Notes: generated from the sequence alone by a model not told the origin. DNA of 64,000 nt from Aquimarina algicola (GCF_006443095.1 NZ_VFWZ01000004.1:124450-188449); one strand, 5' to 3'. Counted from the stretch's first letter, positions 44,273 through 53,734 are shown. Made by a program: numbers and translations.

Positions 44273-44902
44273 TTAGTGTACTAATTCTTCGTTTCGTTCT
44301 TTAACTTTTTGCGTATTAAATCTTGATGGCCATCTGGTTTTAAAGCTAGGATTGTGTGGATTATGACAGTTTACACATGTCATTGAAGCTCTTGGAGGCG
44401 CCCATCCTTCTACTTTTTTACCATGCGCACCACCTTTCCAATCTTCAAATTGAGAGGTATGACATTGTGCACAGAGGGTATAACTGTTATTAAAATCAAC
44501 TTTATTACCTGTAATCGTTGTCAAATGATCCATATCATTACCATTATGACAAGTTGTACAGTTCATTACACCTGTATCTGCATGCATCAGTTTAATATCC
44601 CAGTGTGCTTTTTTACTATCACTACTTCCTTGCATCTCGCTCAATGGTTTTGAGTGACATTCGGTACAGGCAAAAGACTTTATTTGTTTTTTTCTTTCAG
44701 GAATTAAAAAAGTATGCTCACCTTCTGTAATTTTAATAAGCTCTAACTCTTGCAGATATGCTTCTGAGGATATAGAAGTCTCATGATAATTTTTACTCTT
44801 ATCATGAATTTTATCGGTAATGCTATGATATTCTGCATTATTTTTCTTGCAGGATATACAAACACAAAATAATAGTGATATAAATATTAAGTTATTCTTC
44901 AT
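44273..44902 (-). CDS. Tetraheme cytochrome c lipoprotein (cytochrome c3-like)
   Basis: A 209-residue lipoprotein (lipobox CISC, Cys18) with four CXXCH heme sites: CTECH (79-83), CTTCH (115-119), CAQCH (144-148), CVNCH (176-180). Additional histidines (KKAHWDIKLMH, DHL) can be distal ligands. It resembles small multiheme c-type cytochromes of the DsrJ/NapC-substitute type. It probably carries electrons between the Fe-S protein and the NapB-like tetraheme. Its 5' end overlaps the preceding gene by 11 bp, and the Fe-S gene follows after 12 bp. Confidence 0.85.
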   Translation of the reverse strand: MKNNLIFISLLFCVCISCKKNNAEYHSITDKIHDKSKNYHETSISSEAYLQELELIKITEGEHTFLIPERKKQIKSFACTECHSKPLSEMQGSSDSKKAHWDIKLMHADTGVMNCTTCHNGNDMDHLTTITGNKVDFNNSYTLCAQCHTSQFEDWKGGAHGKKVEGWAPPRASMTCVNCHNPHNPSFKTRWPSRFNTQKVKERNEELVH

Positions 44903-45596
44903 GATCCTCAGATTGTCTTACAAAAACACCAAACTCTGCTGTTTCTGTTATTGTTGGTAAATGACATTGTCTACAATTGATCCTTTCGGGGTGTGTAACT
45001 CTTATTTCTTTGGGTGCAGCCGGTCCCGCATGACAAGACAAGCAATTTTCTCTCATTTGAAGTTGATGAGGCATCATTGGTGGGCTTCCCGGTAAGGCAT
45101 TATTAGCACCACTACCAACACTTGGAGGTTTTGCTTTATAAAATGCTATCTCTTTAAAAATTGATTGTACATTTTGAGTCACATGACATTGCCTGCAATT
45201 TACCATTTCCGGATGTGGAGTGACCGGAGCATATGCATTAAATTTTTCTACAAATCCACCATTCTGATGGCACTGCAAACAAACGTTACCTCCCATCGTA
45301 AGTTCTTTTTTTACAGGATGCGGAATACTCGGAGGAGCTCCCGGATATGCTCTATTATTATAGTACGTTTCTAATGTTCTTTGATGCTGCTCATCAACAG
45401 GCATTTTTGTATAATCAAATGCATGTTCTGATCGTTTAAAAACTCCACTTTCTGATGGGATATAAGAATTTGAAGGAGGTTCTATTATTGTAATGTATCC
45501 TTCTTCTAGTCCTTTTTGATAACTAAAGTTCCAAATAGTGATAAAAGCGATAAAAAGCATTACAAAAAATGATATAATTCCGAGTCTTTTTCTCAT
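44892..45596 (-). CDS. napB: NapB-like cytochrome, tetraheme by internal duplication
   Basis: A 234-residue membrane-anchored cytochrome (N-terminal helix, residues 5-25). It has four CXXCH sites: CLQCH (106-110), CRQCH (134-138), CLSCH (185-189), CRQCH (208-212). Two repeat halves are visible: YPGAPPSIPHPV...CLQCH...HPEMVNCRQCHV (about 84-139) and LPGSPPMMPHQL...CLSCH...HPERINCRQCHL (about 168-213). Each half equals the diheme NapB core (PP-IPH...CxxCH...CxxCH). Ordinary NapB is diheme and soluble. Position directly after napA (3-bp gap) supports the role as electron donor to NapA. The name is by context; it is a NapB variant. Confidence 0.75.
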   Translation of the reverse strand: MRKRLGIISFFVMLFIAFITIWNFSYQKGLEEGYITIIEPPSNSYIPSESGVFKRSEHAFDYTKMPVDEQHQRTLETYYNNRAYPGAPPSIPHPVKKELTMGGNVCLQCHQNGGFVEKFNAYAPVTPHPEMVNCRQCHVTQNVQSIFKEIAFYKAKPPSVGSGANNALPGSPPMMPHQLQMRENCLSCHAGPAAPKEIRVTHPERINCRQCHLPTITETAEFGVFVRQSEDHEE

Positions 45597-45599
45597 AGT

Positions 45600-47927
45600 T
45601 TATGCTTTTTCGACTTTGACAGCACATTTTTTGAAGTCAGGTTCTTTTGATATCGGACAAAATGCATCTAACGTTACATCATTGATCAACATATTTTCGT
45701 CAAAGAAAGGTGCAAAAACCTGTCCTTTGGTTGGTAATCCTCTTTTGTCTATGGATGCCGGCATGATACAATATCCTCGTCTTGAGGTTATTTTTACGTT
45801 TTCGCCATCTCTAATTCCCAGTGCTTTTGCATCCTCCGGATGAAATTCGATATATGCTGCCGGCATTGATTGATGTAGTACTGGTATTCTACGTGTCATC
45901 GACCCTGTATGCCAATGCTCTACCACTCTACCTGTATTGAGCCAGAATGGATATTCCTGATCCGGAACTTCGGGTGCAGGCTCATATGGTCGTTGCCAAA
46001 TAACTGCTCGACCATCAGGTTTTCCGTAAAAATGAAAATCTTCTCCATTAGAACATGCAGGATCATACTTTGCATTAAATCGCCACTGTGTAGATTTTCC
46101 ATCAACATAAGGCCAAATCACTCCAGATTCTTTTTTAAGAACTTCTAACGGAGCCATTCCATGTTTTTTACCTTCATGAAACTGTTTATATTCATTATAA
46201 ATTTCTTCTACATGGTTTTCTCTGGTATACGGAAATAAATCCCTGAAGCCCATTCGTTTTGCCACTTCTATGGTCATCCATGCATCGGGAGTCGTATCTC
46301 CCGGCCCATCTATCATTTGATCCCAATGCTGGGTTCTACGTTCTGAGTTACCATACAATCCACTTTTTTCGATATGCCAGGATGCAGGTAGTATTACGTC
46401 TGCTACATCTGATGTAGGCGTAGGGAATACATCAGATACCACTACAAAACAAGAATCTTTTTTCATACCCGGTCTATAACGGCTTGTTTTAGGAAGAGAT
46501 ACTAGTGGATTCGTCACTTGTGTCCATATAAATTTGATATCACCTCTATCTACAGCCCTGAACATCTCTGTTGTATGATAAGTAGGTTTTGAAGGAATAC
46601 GTTCATAAGGTACTTTCCATATTTTTGCCGCTAAGCGTCGGTGTTTTTCATTCATTACAACCCCTTTAGGAAGTTTGTGAGTAAATGTTCCTACTTCTCT
46701 AGCAGTACCACAAGCAGAAGGTTGACCTGTAAGAGAAAAAGGACCATTCCCCGGCTGAGAGATTTTGCCTGTTAGCAAGTGAATATTATAAACAAGATTA
46801 TTCATCCAAGTTCCTCTGGTATGCTGATTCATTCCCATACACCAATAGGAAACAACTTTTTTGTTGGGGTCACCATAAATTGAGGCCAAATATTTGATGT
46901 CTTTTACCGATACTTTAGAATATTTAGCAACTTTTTCTGGTGAATAATCTTTTAAAAATGCTTTATAAGCTTCAAAATCAATTTTTTCGGGTTTGTCTTT
47001 AAATTTATAATTGTCTTCAAGGCCATAGCCCATGTTTGTAAGTCCTTTGTTAAAACTGCAATGTTTTTCTACAAAAGAAGTATTTACCCAACCATTTTTG
47101 ATAATTTCATAACAGATAGCATTTGCTACAGCAAGATCGGTTTGGGGTTCAAATAAAATAGACCGAGTAGATGCAATACTCGAACGTGAAGTTCTTGTAG
47201 CAAAATCTATAATTTTTGCACCTCTCCTACTTTTTTGTTCCAACATTCTTGAAAATAATACAGGGTGCATTTCTGCCATATTATTACCCCATGTCACAAA
47301 ATAATCTGCATGATCTATATCTTCATAACATCCCATAGGTTCGTCTGCTCCAAAGGTGGTCAAAAACCCTGCAACTGCACTCGCCATGCATAAACGTGCA
47401 TTACAATCTAGATTATTGGTTCCGATAGCTCCTTTCATCAATTTTGAAGCTACATATCCTTCTGGTATGGTAGACTGTCCCGAGGTATACATGGCTACGG
47501 CATCTTTACCATGTTTTGATATCGTTTCTTTCATCTTATCGGCTACTATATCTAATGCCTCATTAAGAGGGGTTTTTACATATGCTCCATTTTTTTTGAC
47601 CAGAGCGTGTGTTAACCTGTCTTTGGCTTGTATACACATGATTTGATGATAGCCTTTTACACATAGTAATCCCTTGTTTACTTCACAATTCGGATCACCT
47701 TTTATCGCTACAGCTTTTCCATTTTCGGTACCTACTAAAATCCCACAACCTACACCACAAAATCTACACGGGCCTTTTTTCCAATCTAAATTAGCATTAG
47801 CAGGAATCCCCGCTTCTTGCTCTGCGGCAAATAATATTCCAGGAAACATGGATGCTGCTGCTGTCATTGCAGAAAGCATCGCCATTTTTTTGATAAAACT
47901 TCTTCTATTTGATAAGGAATTGTACAT
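45600..47927 (-). CDS. napA: Periplasmic nitrate reductase catalytic subunit
   Basis: A 775-residue molybdopterin enzyme. A Tat signal ([13 protein letters not shown]) leads to the [4Fe-4S] motif CRFCGVGCG with Cys54, Cys57, Cys61 and Cys89. The Mo-coordinating cysteine is Cys180 in [12 protein letters not shown], the NapA-type sequence (E. coli NapA has NARHCMASAV). Downstream motifs include [29 protein letters not shown] and, near the C-terminus, [19 protein letters not shown]. It reduces nitrate to nitrite using electrons delivered by the co-encoded cytochromes. Its start is 5 bp from the end of napD. Confidence 0.96.
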   Translation of the reverse strand: MYNSLSNRRSFIKKMAMLSAMTAAASMFPGILFAAEQEAGIPANANLDWKKGPCRFCGVGCGILVGTENGKAVAIKGDPNCEVNKGLLCVKGYHQIMCIQAKDRLTHALVKKNGAYVKTPLNEALDIVADKMKETISKHGKDAVAMYTSGQSTIPEGYVASKLMKGAIGTNNLDCNARLCMASAVAGFLTTFGADEPMGCYEDIDHADYFVTWGNNMAEMHPVLFSRMLEQKSRRGAKIIDFATRTSRSSIASTRSILFEPQTDLAVANAICYEIIKNGWVNTSFVEKHCSFNKGLTNMGYGLEDNYKFKDKPEKIDFEAYKAFLKDYSPEKVAKYSKVSVKDIKYLASIYGDPNKKVVSYWCMGMNQHTRGTWMNNLVYNIHLLTGKISQPGNGPFSLTGQPSACGTAREVGTFTHKLPKGVVMNEKHRRLAAKIWKVPYERIPSKPTYHTTEMFRAVDRGDIKFIWTQVTNPLVSLPKTSRYRPGMKKDSCFVVVSDVFPTPTSDVADVILPASWHIEKSGLYGNSERRTQHWDQMIDGPGDTTPDAWMTIEVAKRMGFRDLFPYTRENHVEEIYNEYKQFHEGKKHGMAPLEVLKKESGVIWPYVDGKSTQWRFNAKYDPACSNGEDFHFYGKPDGRAVIWQRPYEPAPEVPDQEYPFWLNTGRVVEHWHTGSMTRRIPVLHQSMPAAYIEFHPEDAKALGIRDGENVKITSRRGYCIMPASIDKRGLPTKGQVFAPFFDENMLINDVTLDAFCPISKEPDFKKCAVKVEKA

Positions 47928-47931
47928 ATGG

Positions 47932-48174
47932 CTAGTTGTTTTTTTGAGGTGTATTAAATCCTGAAACCATTGCCAAAAGTTTTAAACTTTTTATAGCATC
48001 CAATTTTTCTTTTAGCATTTCTTCTTCTTTTTCTGTTTCAGTTTCTGTAACCAAAACAATAAGGTTTTCGTTTTCTGCTGGTAATATCTCGCATTGATCA
48101 ATTACAGTAAGTGCTTTGATTAATGTTTCTTTTTTACCTTCATAAGGATGTGCTAAATAACTTTTTATTGGCAT
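47932..48174 (-). CDS. napD: NapD-like chaperone
   Basis: An 80-residue small protein immediately upstream of napA (5-bp gap). It has the ferredoxin-like beta-alpha-beta pattern of NapD ([21 protein letters not shown]...[37 protein letters not shown]). NapD binds the Tat signal of NapA and delays its export until the cofactor is inserted. The sequence is divergent from enterobacterial NapD but length, fold pattern and position agree. Confidence 0.82.
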   Translation of the reverse strand: MPIKSYLAHPYEGKKETLIKALTVIDQCEILPAENENLIVLVTETETEKEEEMLKEKLDAIKSLKLLAMVSGFNTPQKNN

Positions 48175-48209
48175 AATATGGTCGTTTTTGTGATCAATAA
48201 GGCTACAGG

Positions 48210-48240
48210 ATCATTATCACTCAGTTTCGGCGATAATGAT
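48210..48240. promoter_or_regulatory. Inverted repeat in the nap leader
   Basis: ATCATTATC (48210-48218) and GATAATGAT (48232-48240) are perfect 9-bp inverted arms with a 13-bp spacer. The halves resemble Fur half-sites (GATAAT) but in outward order. It lies in the predicted 5' leader of napD, so it could be a hairpin or a metal-regulator site. Confidence 0.4.
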
Positions 48241-48264
48241 GATTAAAAAGATGTTATTGCTTAA

Positions 48265-48307
48265 CAAATATGTTTTTTTTATTATCGAAAAAGAGTGATA
48301 AAAATCA
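48265..48307 (-). promoter_or_regulatory. nap promoter with FNR/CRP-like box
   Basis: On the minus strand CATATTTG (48272-48265; 7 of 8 to TAnnTTTG) is the -7 element, giving a start near 48258 and an 84-nt leader. TGAT-AAAA-ATCA (48296-48307) is a perfect FNR/CRP core centred at about -43, the position of class II activators. It overlaps the place of a -33 element, fitting activator-dependent transcription. Confidence 0.55.
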
Positions 48308-48619
48308 TGTTTAAGCTATTTTTATCCTTTCTAAATAGACCAATTATATTTGGTAAAAAGTGATACCAAAACCTTATAATAAAATATTTTACGACTAGAA
48401 AAACGATATGTATCTCCCTATAAAACAATAAGGTCAAGAAGATTTTAATCAAAAACAAATCGCAGACGAGTTGATTCTATTTTCATTAAAATAAGGCATG
48501 AAATAGCTAAAAAAGAAAAAAAATATTCATAAATACAAATAAAGCATACGTAATCTACTGTAAAACCGTTAACACTTAATTAAGAACTAAATAGACCCGA
48601 TCAAAACTCACATTATTAC

Positions 48620-49831
48620 ATGAAATCATTTTTATCTTCTTTACTAGGAATTTTCTCTATTTTTACAATAAGTGCGCAGAGCATATATGAAACTGGATAT
48701 TTTATCGATAACGATGGAAATCGTAAAGAATGTCTAATCAAAAAACTATCTTGGAAAGATAATCCTACCGAATTTGAATGGAAAAAAAACATCTCTTCTA
48801 CTCCCAAAAAAGAAAACATTGAAGATATTAAAGAATTTGCTGTTGGTAAAGAGTATCTATATAAAAGATATATCTTAGAAATTGATCTAAAAGGAGACAA
48901 CCTAGGGAGGGCAACAAAACTAGAAAAACCTGATCTAAAGCTTCAAAAATTATTTCTTAGAGTTATTCTAGAAAGTAAAACATCGTTGTATCAATATTCA
49001 AAAAATGGAGTAAATAGATTTTTCTATACAGATAAAGATGCTGTGTATCCTGAATTGCTTGTCTACAAAGTTTTTTATACCCCCGATGAAACAAAAGACC
49101 CGGGAAAAAAAATAATTGCTCATAAGAATACCGAGTATCGAAATCAACTTATCCAAATATTAAACTGTGGAAAGGATGATCTTTCTGAAATAGAATACAC
49201 ACAAAAGGATTTAAAAAAATACTTCAAGCGATATAATGTTTGTAAAGGCAATTATATGGAATATACCATTCGTAAAAAAGTAAATCAAACTCATGTTGGT
49301 ATTGTAGGAGGCATAAACCACATTGATTTTTCTCACTCTTCTCCTATCGAAGGGAATACAGATGAAATTACTTATCAAAAAACTTATGCTCCCAGATACG
49401 GTATTTATATAGAAACATTTATTCCTTTTTCTAAAGTAGATTTAAGTTTTTTTCTAGAAACTACTTATAATGCTTTTTCTATCAAAAGTGAGGATACCTC
49501 TACTTTGGAAAATGAACTGGAATTAGATTATAAAGGTATTAATATTGCATTTGCCCCTAGATTTCATATCTATTTGAGTTCTAAATTTGAATTATTTTTA
49601 GAAGGGGGGATTGCCATTGATTATGACCTGGATACAAAATCATTACCTGAGCCAACTATAGACGAAATCAAAGAAACTTCTACAGATTTCTTTTATGGAG
49701 GAGGACTTGGTTATGGTCGTTTTAAAGTAGGATATCGAAAATACACAGGTAAAGATATTTCTGATAGTAATATTGTTCTAGAATCTGACCTCAAATCATC
49801 CAGTTTGTATTTGGCAGTTGATCTATTTTAA
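48620..49831 (+). CDS. Secreted outer-membrane beta-barrel-like protein
   Basis: A 403-residue protein with a signal peptide (MKSFLSSLLGIFSIFTISAQ). The N-terminal half contains SIYETGYFIDNDGNRKECLI, KKENIEDIKEFAVGKEYLYKR and repeated strand/turn patterns. The C-terminal half (about 225-403) resembles an outer-membrane beta-barrel, with alternating aromatic strands (FAPRFHIYLSSKFELFLEGGI; YGGGLGYGRFKVGYRKY). Similar proteins in this family group are often mislabelled tRNA modification GTPase; no GTPase motifs exist here. Role unknown. It is divergent from the nap operon. Confidence 0.65.
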   Translation: MKSFLSSLLGIFSIFTISAQSIYETGYFIDNDGNRKECLIKKLSWKDNPTEFEWKKNISSTPKKENIEDIKEFAVGKEYLYKRYILEIDLKGDNLGRATKLEKPDLKLQKLFLRVILESKTSLYQYSKNGVNRFFYTDKDAVYPELLVYKVFYTPDETKDPGKKIIAHKNTEYRNQLIQILNCGKDDLSEIEYTQKDLKKYFKRYNVCKGNYMEYTIRKKVNQTHVGIVGGINHIDFSHSSPIEGNTDEITYQKTYAPRYGIYIETFIPFSKVDLSFFLETTYNAFSIKSEDTSTLENELELDYKGINIAFAPRFHIYLSSKFELFLEGGIAIDYDLDTKSLPEPTIDEIKETSTDFFYGGGLGYGRFKVGYRKYTGKDISDSNIVLESDLKSSSLYLAVDLF

Positions 49832-50084
49832 TTCGTATTATAAATTTTAATTCTTAAAAACCTGTTTCAAAAGTTGAATATTGTATTTTAAATTAAATGT
49901 ATTATGAGTTTTTTATATGATAATTAACAGATTCATTATACATTTTTTTGATTGACAAATAAAAAATAAAGTCACCTCATTTAACTATCTTGTTTTAATA
50001 CTTTTACGTAAACAAGGGTTGCAATCCTCTTGTTAATCTTAATGTAAAACTGTATTTGAATTCGATCAACATATGATAAAATAA

Positions 50085-50092
50085 TATTTTTG
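50085..50092 (+). promoter_or_regulatory. Candidate promoter -7 of the alcohol dehydrogenase gene
   Basis: TATTTTTG matches TAnnTTTG, 12 bp before the first ATG. A TTTG at 50055-50058 is too far (26 bp) for a standard -33. The transcript would be nearly leaderless. Confidence 0.4.
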
Positions 50093-50104
50093 CCGTAAAA
50101 ATTA

Positions 50105-51160
50105 ATGCAAATGAATACAGTAAAAGCTTACGGCACTCAACATAAGGACGATAATTTAGCAGAAATGCAAATAACACGCAGGGATGTCGAACCTAATGAT
50201 GTGAAAATAAAAATTACATATTGCGGTATTTGCCATAGTGATATACATACTGCCCGAAATGATTGGGATAATACGCTTTATCCATCTGTACCTGGTCATG
50301 AGATTATAGGTACAGTTTTACAAGTAGGAAATGAAGTATCGGATATTAATATAGGAGACTTAGTAGGAGTTGGTTGCATGGTAGATTCTTGTAAAGAATG
50401 TAGCGCTTGCCAAAATCATTTAGAACAATTTTGTGAAAAAGGAATGACCTTGACGTATAATAGTCCCGACGTGCACTCAGGCGGACATACTTTTGGTGGG
50501 TATTCTGAAGAAATTACTGTAGATCGCCATTTTGTATTGCGTGTTCCTAAAAACCTTGATCAAAAAGCAGTTGCTCCGTTATTATGTGCAGGGATTACAA
50601 CATATTCTCCCCTAAAACATTGGAACATAAAAAAAGGAGACAAAATAGGGGTTATTGGACTAGGTGGATTAGGTCATATGGGGATCAAATTTGCAAGAGC
50701 CATGGGAGCACATGTTGTGATGATTACTACTTCTCCCGGCAAAGCCAAAGATGCTCAACTTCTGGGAGCACACGAAGTATTAATTTCTAAAAACACAACA
50801 GAAATGGAACAGCATAAAGGGTCTTTTGATTTTTTACTAAACACAGTTCCAGTAAAACATGATGTAAACCCTTATATGTCTTTGTTAAAAATTGATGCCA
50901 CTATGGTTATGGTTGGCGCTCTGGAACCATTAGAACCCATGCATGGAGCTAATCTTATCATTGGAAGAAAACGTATTGCAGGATCTCTGATAGGTGGAAT
51001 TAAAGAAACTCAGGAAATGCTAGATTTTTGTGGAGAACACAACATTGTAAGTGACATAGAACTTATTGATATCAATAATATAAATGAGGCTTACGAAAGA
51101 ATTACAAAAGCTGATGTAAAATATCGTTTTGTTATTGATATGGAATCACTACGTAACTAA
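50105..51160 (+). CDS. Zinc-dependent alcohol dehydrogenase (YahK/cinnamyl type)
   Basis: A 351-residue medium-chain dehydrogenase. The catalytic zinc site is YCGICHSDIH (Cys about 39) and GHEIIGTV (about 61-68). The structural zinc loop is CKECSACQNHLEQFC. The nucleotide-binding motif is GVIGLGGLGHMGIKFA. The YahK/CAD-type GGYSEEI and GGIKETQEMLDFC motifs are present, indicating broad aldehyde reduction, probably with NADPH. It is monocistronic with a strong terminator. Confidence 0.92.
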   Translation: MQMNTVKAYGTQHKDDNLAEMQITRRDVEPNDVKIKITYCGICHSDIHTARNDWDNTLYPSVPGHEIIGTVLQVGNEVSDINIGDLVGVGCMVDSCKECSACQNHLEQFCEKGMTLTYNSPDVHSGGHTFGGYSEEITVDRHFVLRVPKNLDQKAVAPLLCAGITTYSPLKHWNIKKGDKIGVIGLGGLGHMGIKFARAMGAHVVMITTSPGKAKDAQLLGAHEVLISKNTTEMEQHKGSFDFLLNTVPVKHDVNPYMSLLKIDATMVMVGALEPLEPMHGANLIIGRKRIAGSLIGGIKETQEMLDFCGEHNIVSDIELIDINNINEAYERITKADVKYRFVIDMESLRN

Positions 51161-51193
51161 TCAAGTCCTAAAATATATCAATTCATTAGTATA

Positions 51194-51218
51194 ATAAAAC
51201 CGCTATAAGCGGTTTTAT
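51194..51218 (+). terminator. Terminator of the alcohol dehydrogenase gene
   Basis: Perfect 11-bp arms (ATAAAACCGCT, 51194-51204; complement 51208-51218) with 3-nt loop. Confidence 0.88.
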
Positions 51219-51346
51219 CATTTTCTGATACTATCTTAAAAAAATAATAACATGTACTCAAAGTCTATTATTTTTTATTAAAATTACGGAAACCCATAAC
51301 TTTTGTTTGCTCAAATTACAGAACTTAGCAAATATTACTAAAACTG

Positions 51347-51595
51347 ATGGACAGGCTGCTTGTTGAAATGATCTATATATTAGAAGACGATTTTAAGTCA
51401 ATGGATAAAACTGATCTAAAAGCTTTATATTCCATACAGAGAAGAATCGGTAAAGCATCCTCTATATTACATCACTTGAGCACTCCTGATCCTTCTAACG
51501 CGTCAGAAACCAATATATATATTGAATTACGATTGCGGATCAAAGTAATAGAATATGAAATAAAGAGATTTCTACAAGAAATAAGGGTTAATTGA
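51347..51595 (+). CDS. Small helical cytosolic protein
   Basis: An 82-residue protein with acidic and helical pattern: MDRLLVEMIYILEDDFKSMDKTD, then ALYSIQRRIGKASSILHHLS and a C-terminal helix (ELRLRIKVIEYEIKRFLQEI). Heptad-like leucines and isoleucines suggest a coiled coil or helical bundle. There is no signal peptide. It stands alone between a terminator and the first BspA gene (convergent). I do not recognise it, but the composition is protein-like and the start follows an AT-rich leader. Confidence 0.5.
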   Translation: MDRLLVEMIYILEDDFKSMDKTDLKALYSIQRRIGKASSILHHLSTPDPSNASETNIYIELRLRIKVIEYEIKRFLQEIRVN

Positions 51596-51724
51596 TTCAA
51601 AATCAAAAGTACGATGTTAGCACCTTTCATAGTTTGCTAATTACCATATTTTCTTTATTTGATACTAACCCTAATCTCTTATAAACTCACTCACTAACGT
51701 TACATTTTCAATACTTTAAACCAA

Positions 51725-53539
51725 CTAAAAACAAAGTCCCGTAGTCGGTACATGTTCTGCTACTAAAGCAGAAGTCCCCCCATTAAACTCACCACAAGTC
51801 AAAACATTACGGGTTACCCAACCAGAAAGATCTTGATTAAAAGAACTTGCATCAAAAAACATTAACGACATATTTCTTACATTTGAAACGTCCCAATTTG
51901 AAATATCCTGATTAAAAATAGCTGCTCCAAGGAACATACCTCTCATCCCTCCAACATTTGAAACATCCCAACCAGAAAGATCTTGATTAAAAGACGTTGC
52001 CAAACGAAACATACTTGACATATTTCCTACTCCTGAAACATCCCAATTTGAAAGATTTTGATTAAACATACTTGCTTGATCAAACATACTTGACATATCT
52101 TTTACATTTGAGATATCCCAATTAGAGAGATCATGATTAAATGCAAGCGCCTGATTAAACATATTTGACATATCTTTCACATTCGAAACATCCCAATTAG
52201 AGAGGTCCTGATTAAAGGAACTTGCAGACATAAACATACCCCTCATATTTTCTACACTAGAAACATCCCAATTTGAAAGATCTTGATTAAATGAACCTGA
52301 TGCTGTAAACATAAATGCCATATCCTTCACATTAGAAACATCCCAATTTGAAAGATCACTATCAAATCTAAATGTTGATGTGAACATCTGATTCATATTA
52401 GTTACATTCGAAACATCCCAATTCGAAAGATCGCTATTAAAAAAAATCAAACCAGCAAACATACCATAACATGAAGGTGTTGTACTCAAATCCGGTGCAT
52501 CTGTAGCAGAAAAACCTCTTAGATTTGCACATCTTATAAAATGAAGAGTACCATTACCTAATAAAACATTACCCCATTGTGCAACATCGACAAAAAGAGT
52601 ACTCGATGTTCTTGTTTTAAAGAAGTTAAAACCTTGCAAGGTTCCTGTTATGGTTACCGTTTTGACTCCCGGAGCGGCATAAGTATGAATCGCATCAGGA
52701 TCATCAAAAGAAGTAACTTGTTGTACAGTACCATCCCCCCAGTCTACCTCAAAATCATATTCAGTACGATCATCGGGAGAGGATGAATAAATAGGCAAGT
52801 GCACAGTAAGATTGAGAACTGTAACATCCCATTTTGTAATAAAAGAAGGAGGTGTCTCATCTACATCAGTAAGGCTTATCTTAAAAGTAGCTGTATCTGT
52901 AACATTACCAGAGGTAACACTAACCTCTCCGGTAATCGTTGGATTCATCTCAAAATCAAATGCCGCTACTTCAGCAACTAGTAATTCACCTCGTTCATTA
53001 ATTTTTACTGCTCCTGTTATCGTTTGTGAGGTAATTTCAAAACGGACAGCATCAGTTAAATTTGCTTGGGTTACTATAACACTACCAATTACAATATCAG
53101 CTTCGGGGTTTTCATCTAAGGTTGCAGTAAAATCTTCTATACTCAATGATGGGTTCAACTCTAGAACATCATTGATCGTAATCGCAAAGGTAGCTGTATC
53201 AGTAAGTCCTCCTGAACGTACACGTACTACTCCTGTTATGGTTGGATTTACTTCGAAATTAAACGCCATAACATCGGCAACCAATAACTGTCCTTGATTA
53301 TTTATAGATACCGCTCCTTCAACTGATTGTTCTATAATTTCAAAACGTAAATCCCCGGTAAGGTTTTCTTGGGTTACTGTAAAGTCGCTGATCATAGTAT
53401 TTGGCTGAGGATTCTCATCTATGTTAACAGACAAATTTTCTAAACTAAGTAAATACTGTATTGTATCATCATCATTATCACAAGAAAAAAACAACAAAGC
53501 TACCAATGCTGTAATACTAAGGGTAAAAATTGATTTCAT
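51725..53539 (-). CDS. BspA-type lipoprotein A (8 DUF285 repeats)
   Basis: A 604-residue lipoprotein: MKSIFTLSITALVALLFFSC (lipobox Cys20). Two cadherin/immunoglobulin-like domains follow (about 28-130 and 130-232; LSLENLSVNIDEN, LSIEDFTATLDENPEADIV), then a PKD-like domain (about 240-310; FEVDWGDGTVQQVTSFDD). Eight 25-residue BspA/DUF285 repeats come next (S-N-W-D-V-S-N-V-x-x-M-x-x-MF, about 365-567). The capping repeat ends GEFNGGTSALVAEHV. Such proteins are surface-exposed and bind host or matrix components or other cells. It is the longest of four tandem paralogues and is transcribed from the module at 53586-53659. Confidence 0.9.
   Translation of the reverse strand: MKSIFTLSITALVALLFFSCDNDDDTIQYLLSLENLSVNIDENPQPNTMISDFTVTQENLTGDLRFEIIEQSVEGAVSINNQGQLLVADVMAFNFEVNPTITGVVRVRSGGLTDTATFAITINDVLELNPSLSIEDFTATLDENPEADIVIGSVIVTQANLTDAVRFEITSQTITGAVKINERGELLVAEVAAFDFEMNPTITGEVSVTSGNVTDTATFKISLTDVDETPPSFITKWDVTVLNLTVHLPIYSSSPDDRTEYDFEVDWGDGTVQQVTSFDDPDAIHTYAAPGVKTVTITGTLQGFNFFKTRTSSTLFVDVAQWGNVLLGNGTLHFIRCANLRGFSATDAPDLSTTPSCYGMFAGLIFFNSDLSNWDVSNVTNMNQMFTSTFRFDSDLSNWDVSNVKDMAFMFTASGSFNQDLSNWDVSSVENMRGMFMSASSFNQDLSNWDVSNVKDMSNMFNQALAFNHDLSNWDISNVKDMSSMFDQASMFNQNLSNWDVSGVGNMSSMFRLATSFNQDLSGWDVSNVGGMRGMFLGAAIFNQDISNWDVSNVRNMSLMFFDASSFNQDLSGWVTRNVLTCGEFNGGTSALVAEHVPTTGLCF
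51840..52440 (-). repeat. Eight-unit DUF285 repeat array
   Basis: Approximate span of eight 75-bp units encoding a 25-residue motif (SNWDVSNVxxMxxMF...FNxDL) in paralogue A. Unit identity by eye is high, so this array can shrink or grow by recombination or slippage. Confidence 0.75.
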
Positions 53540-53585
53540 ATTCCAATTACTTTTTTTACTATTATTTTGAGTTTTTTATTTTTAT

Positions 53586-53659
53586 CAAAAGTATTTGTTA
53601 TCTGTAGCTGGTGAGATCGTGAACCTAGATTCGTAATAAATGGGTTCATATTCGTATTT
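53586..53659 (-). promoter_or_regulatory. Shared promoter module, copy A
   Basis: On the minus strand, TACTTTTG (53586-53593) is a perfect -7 element. On the plus strand TTCGTAATA (53630-53638) and TTCGTATTT (53651-53659) are direct repeats 21 bp apart. Spacing from -7 element to second repeat is 74 bp, the same as in copies B-E. The geometry fits LytTR-type response regulators. Confidence 0.6.
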
Positions 53660-53734
53660 AGCTTTTAAAAAAGTAAGAAGCGTATTTCTTTTTTGTACAC
53701 TGTTTTGGGAAGTATTACGCCATAAAAACATATC

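Larger units (their letters stand above)
48175..48619. other. 445-bp intergenic region with nap control elements
   Basis: Divergent gap between napD and the 48620 gene. It contains an inverted repeat (48210-48240), the nap -7 element and an FNR-like box (48265-48307), described separately. The remainder (about 48310-48619) is plain AT-rich sequence in which I see no gene, RNA or repeat; it must contain the promoter of the 48620 gene, but I cannot place it. Confidence 0.6.

Noticed and set aside
44273..45596. The two multiheme genes considered as NrfA/NrfH nitrite reductase
   Set aside because: No CxxCK active-site heme or pentaheme pattern; both have four CXXCH sites and one has NapB-like repeats.
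51840..52440. Regular 75-bp repeats considered as a CRISPR-like array
   Set aside because: The units are in-frame coding repeats of a BspA protein with no unique spacers between identical repeats.
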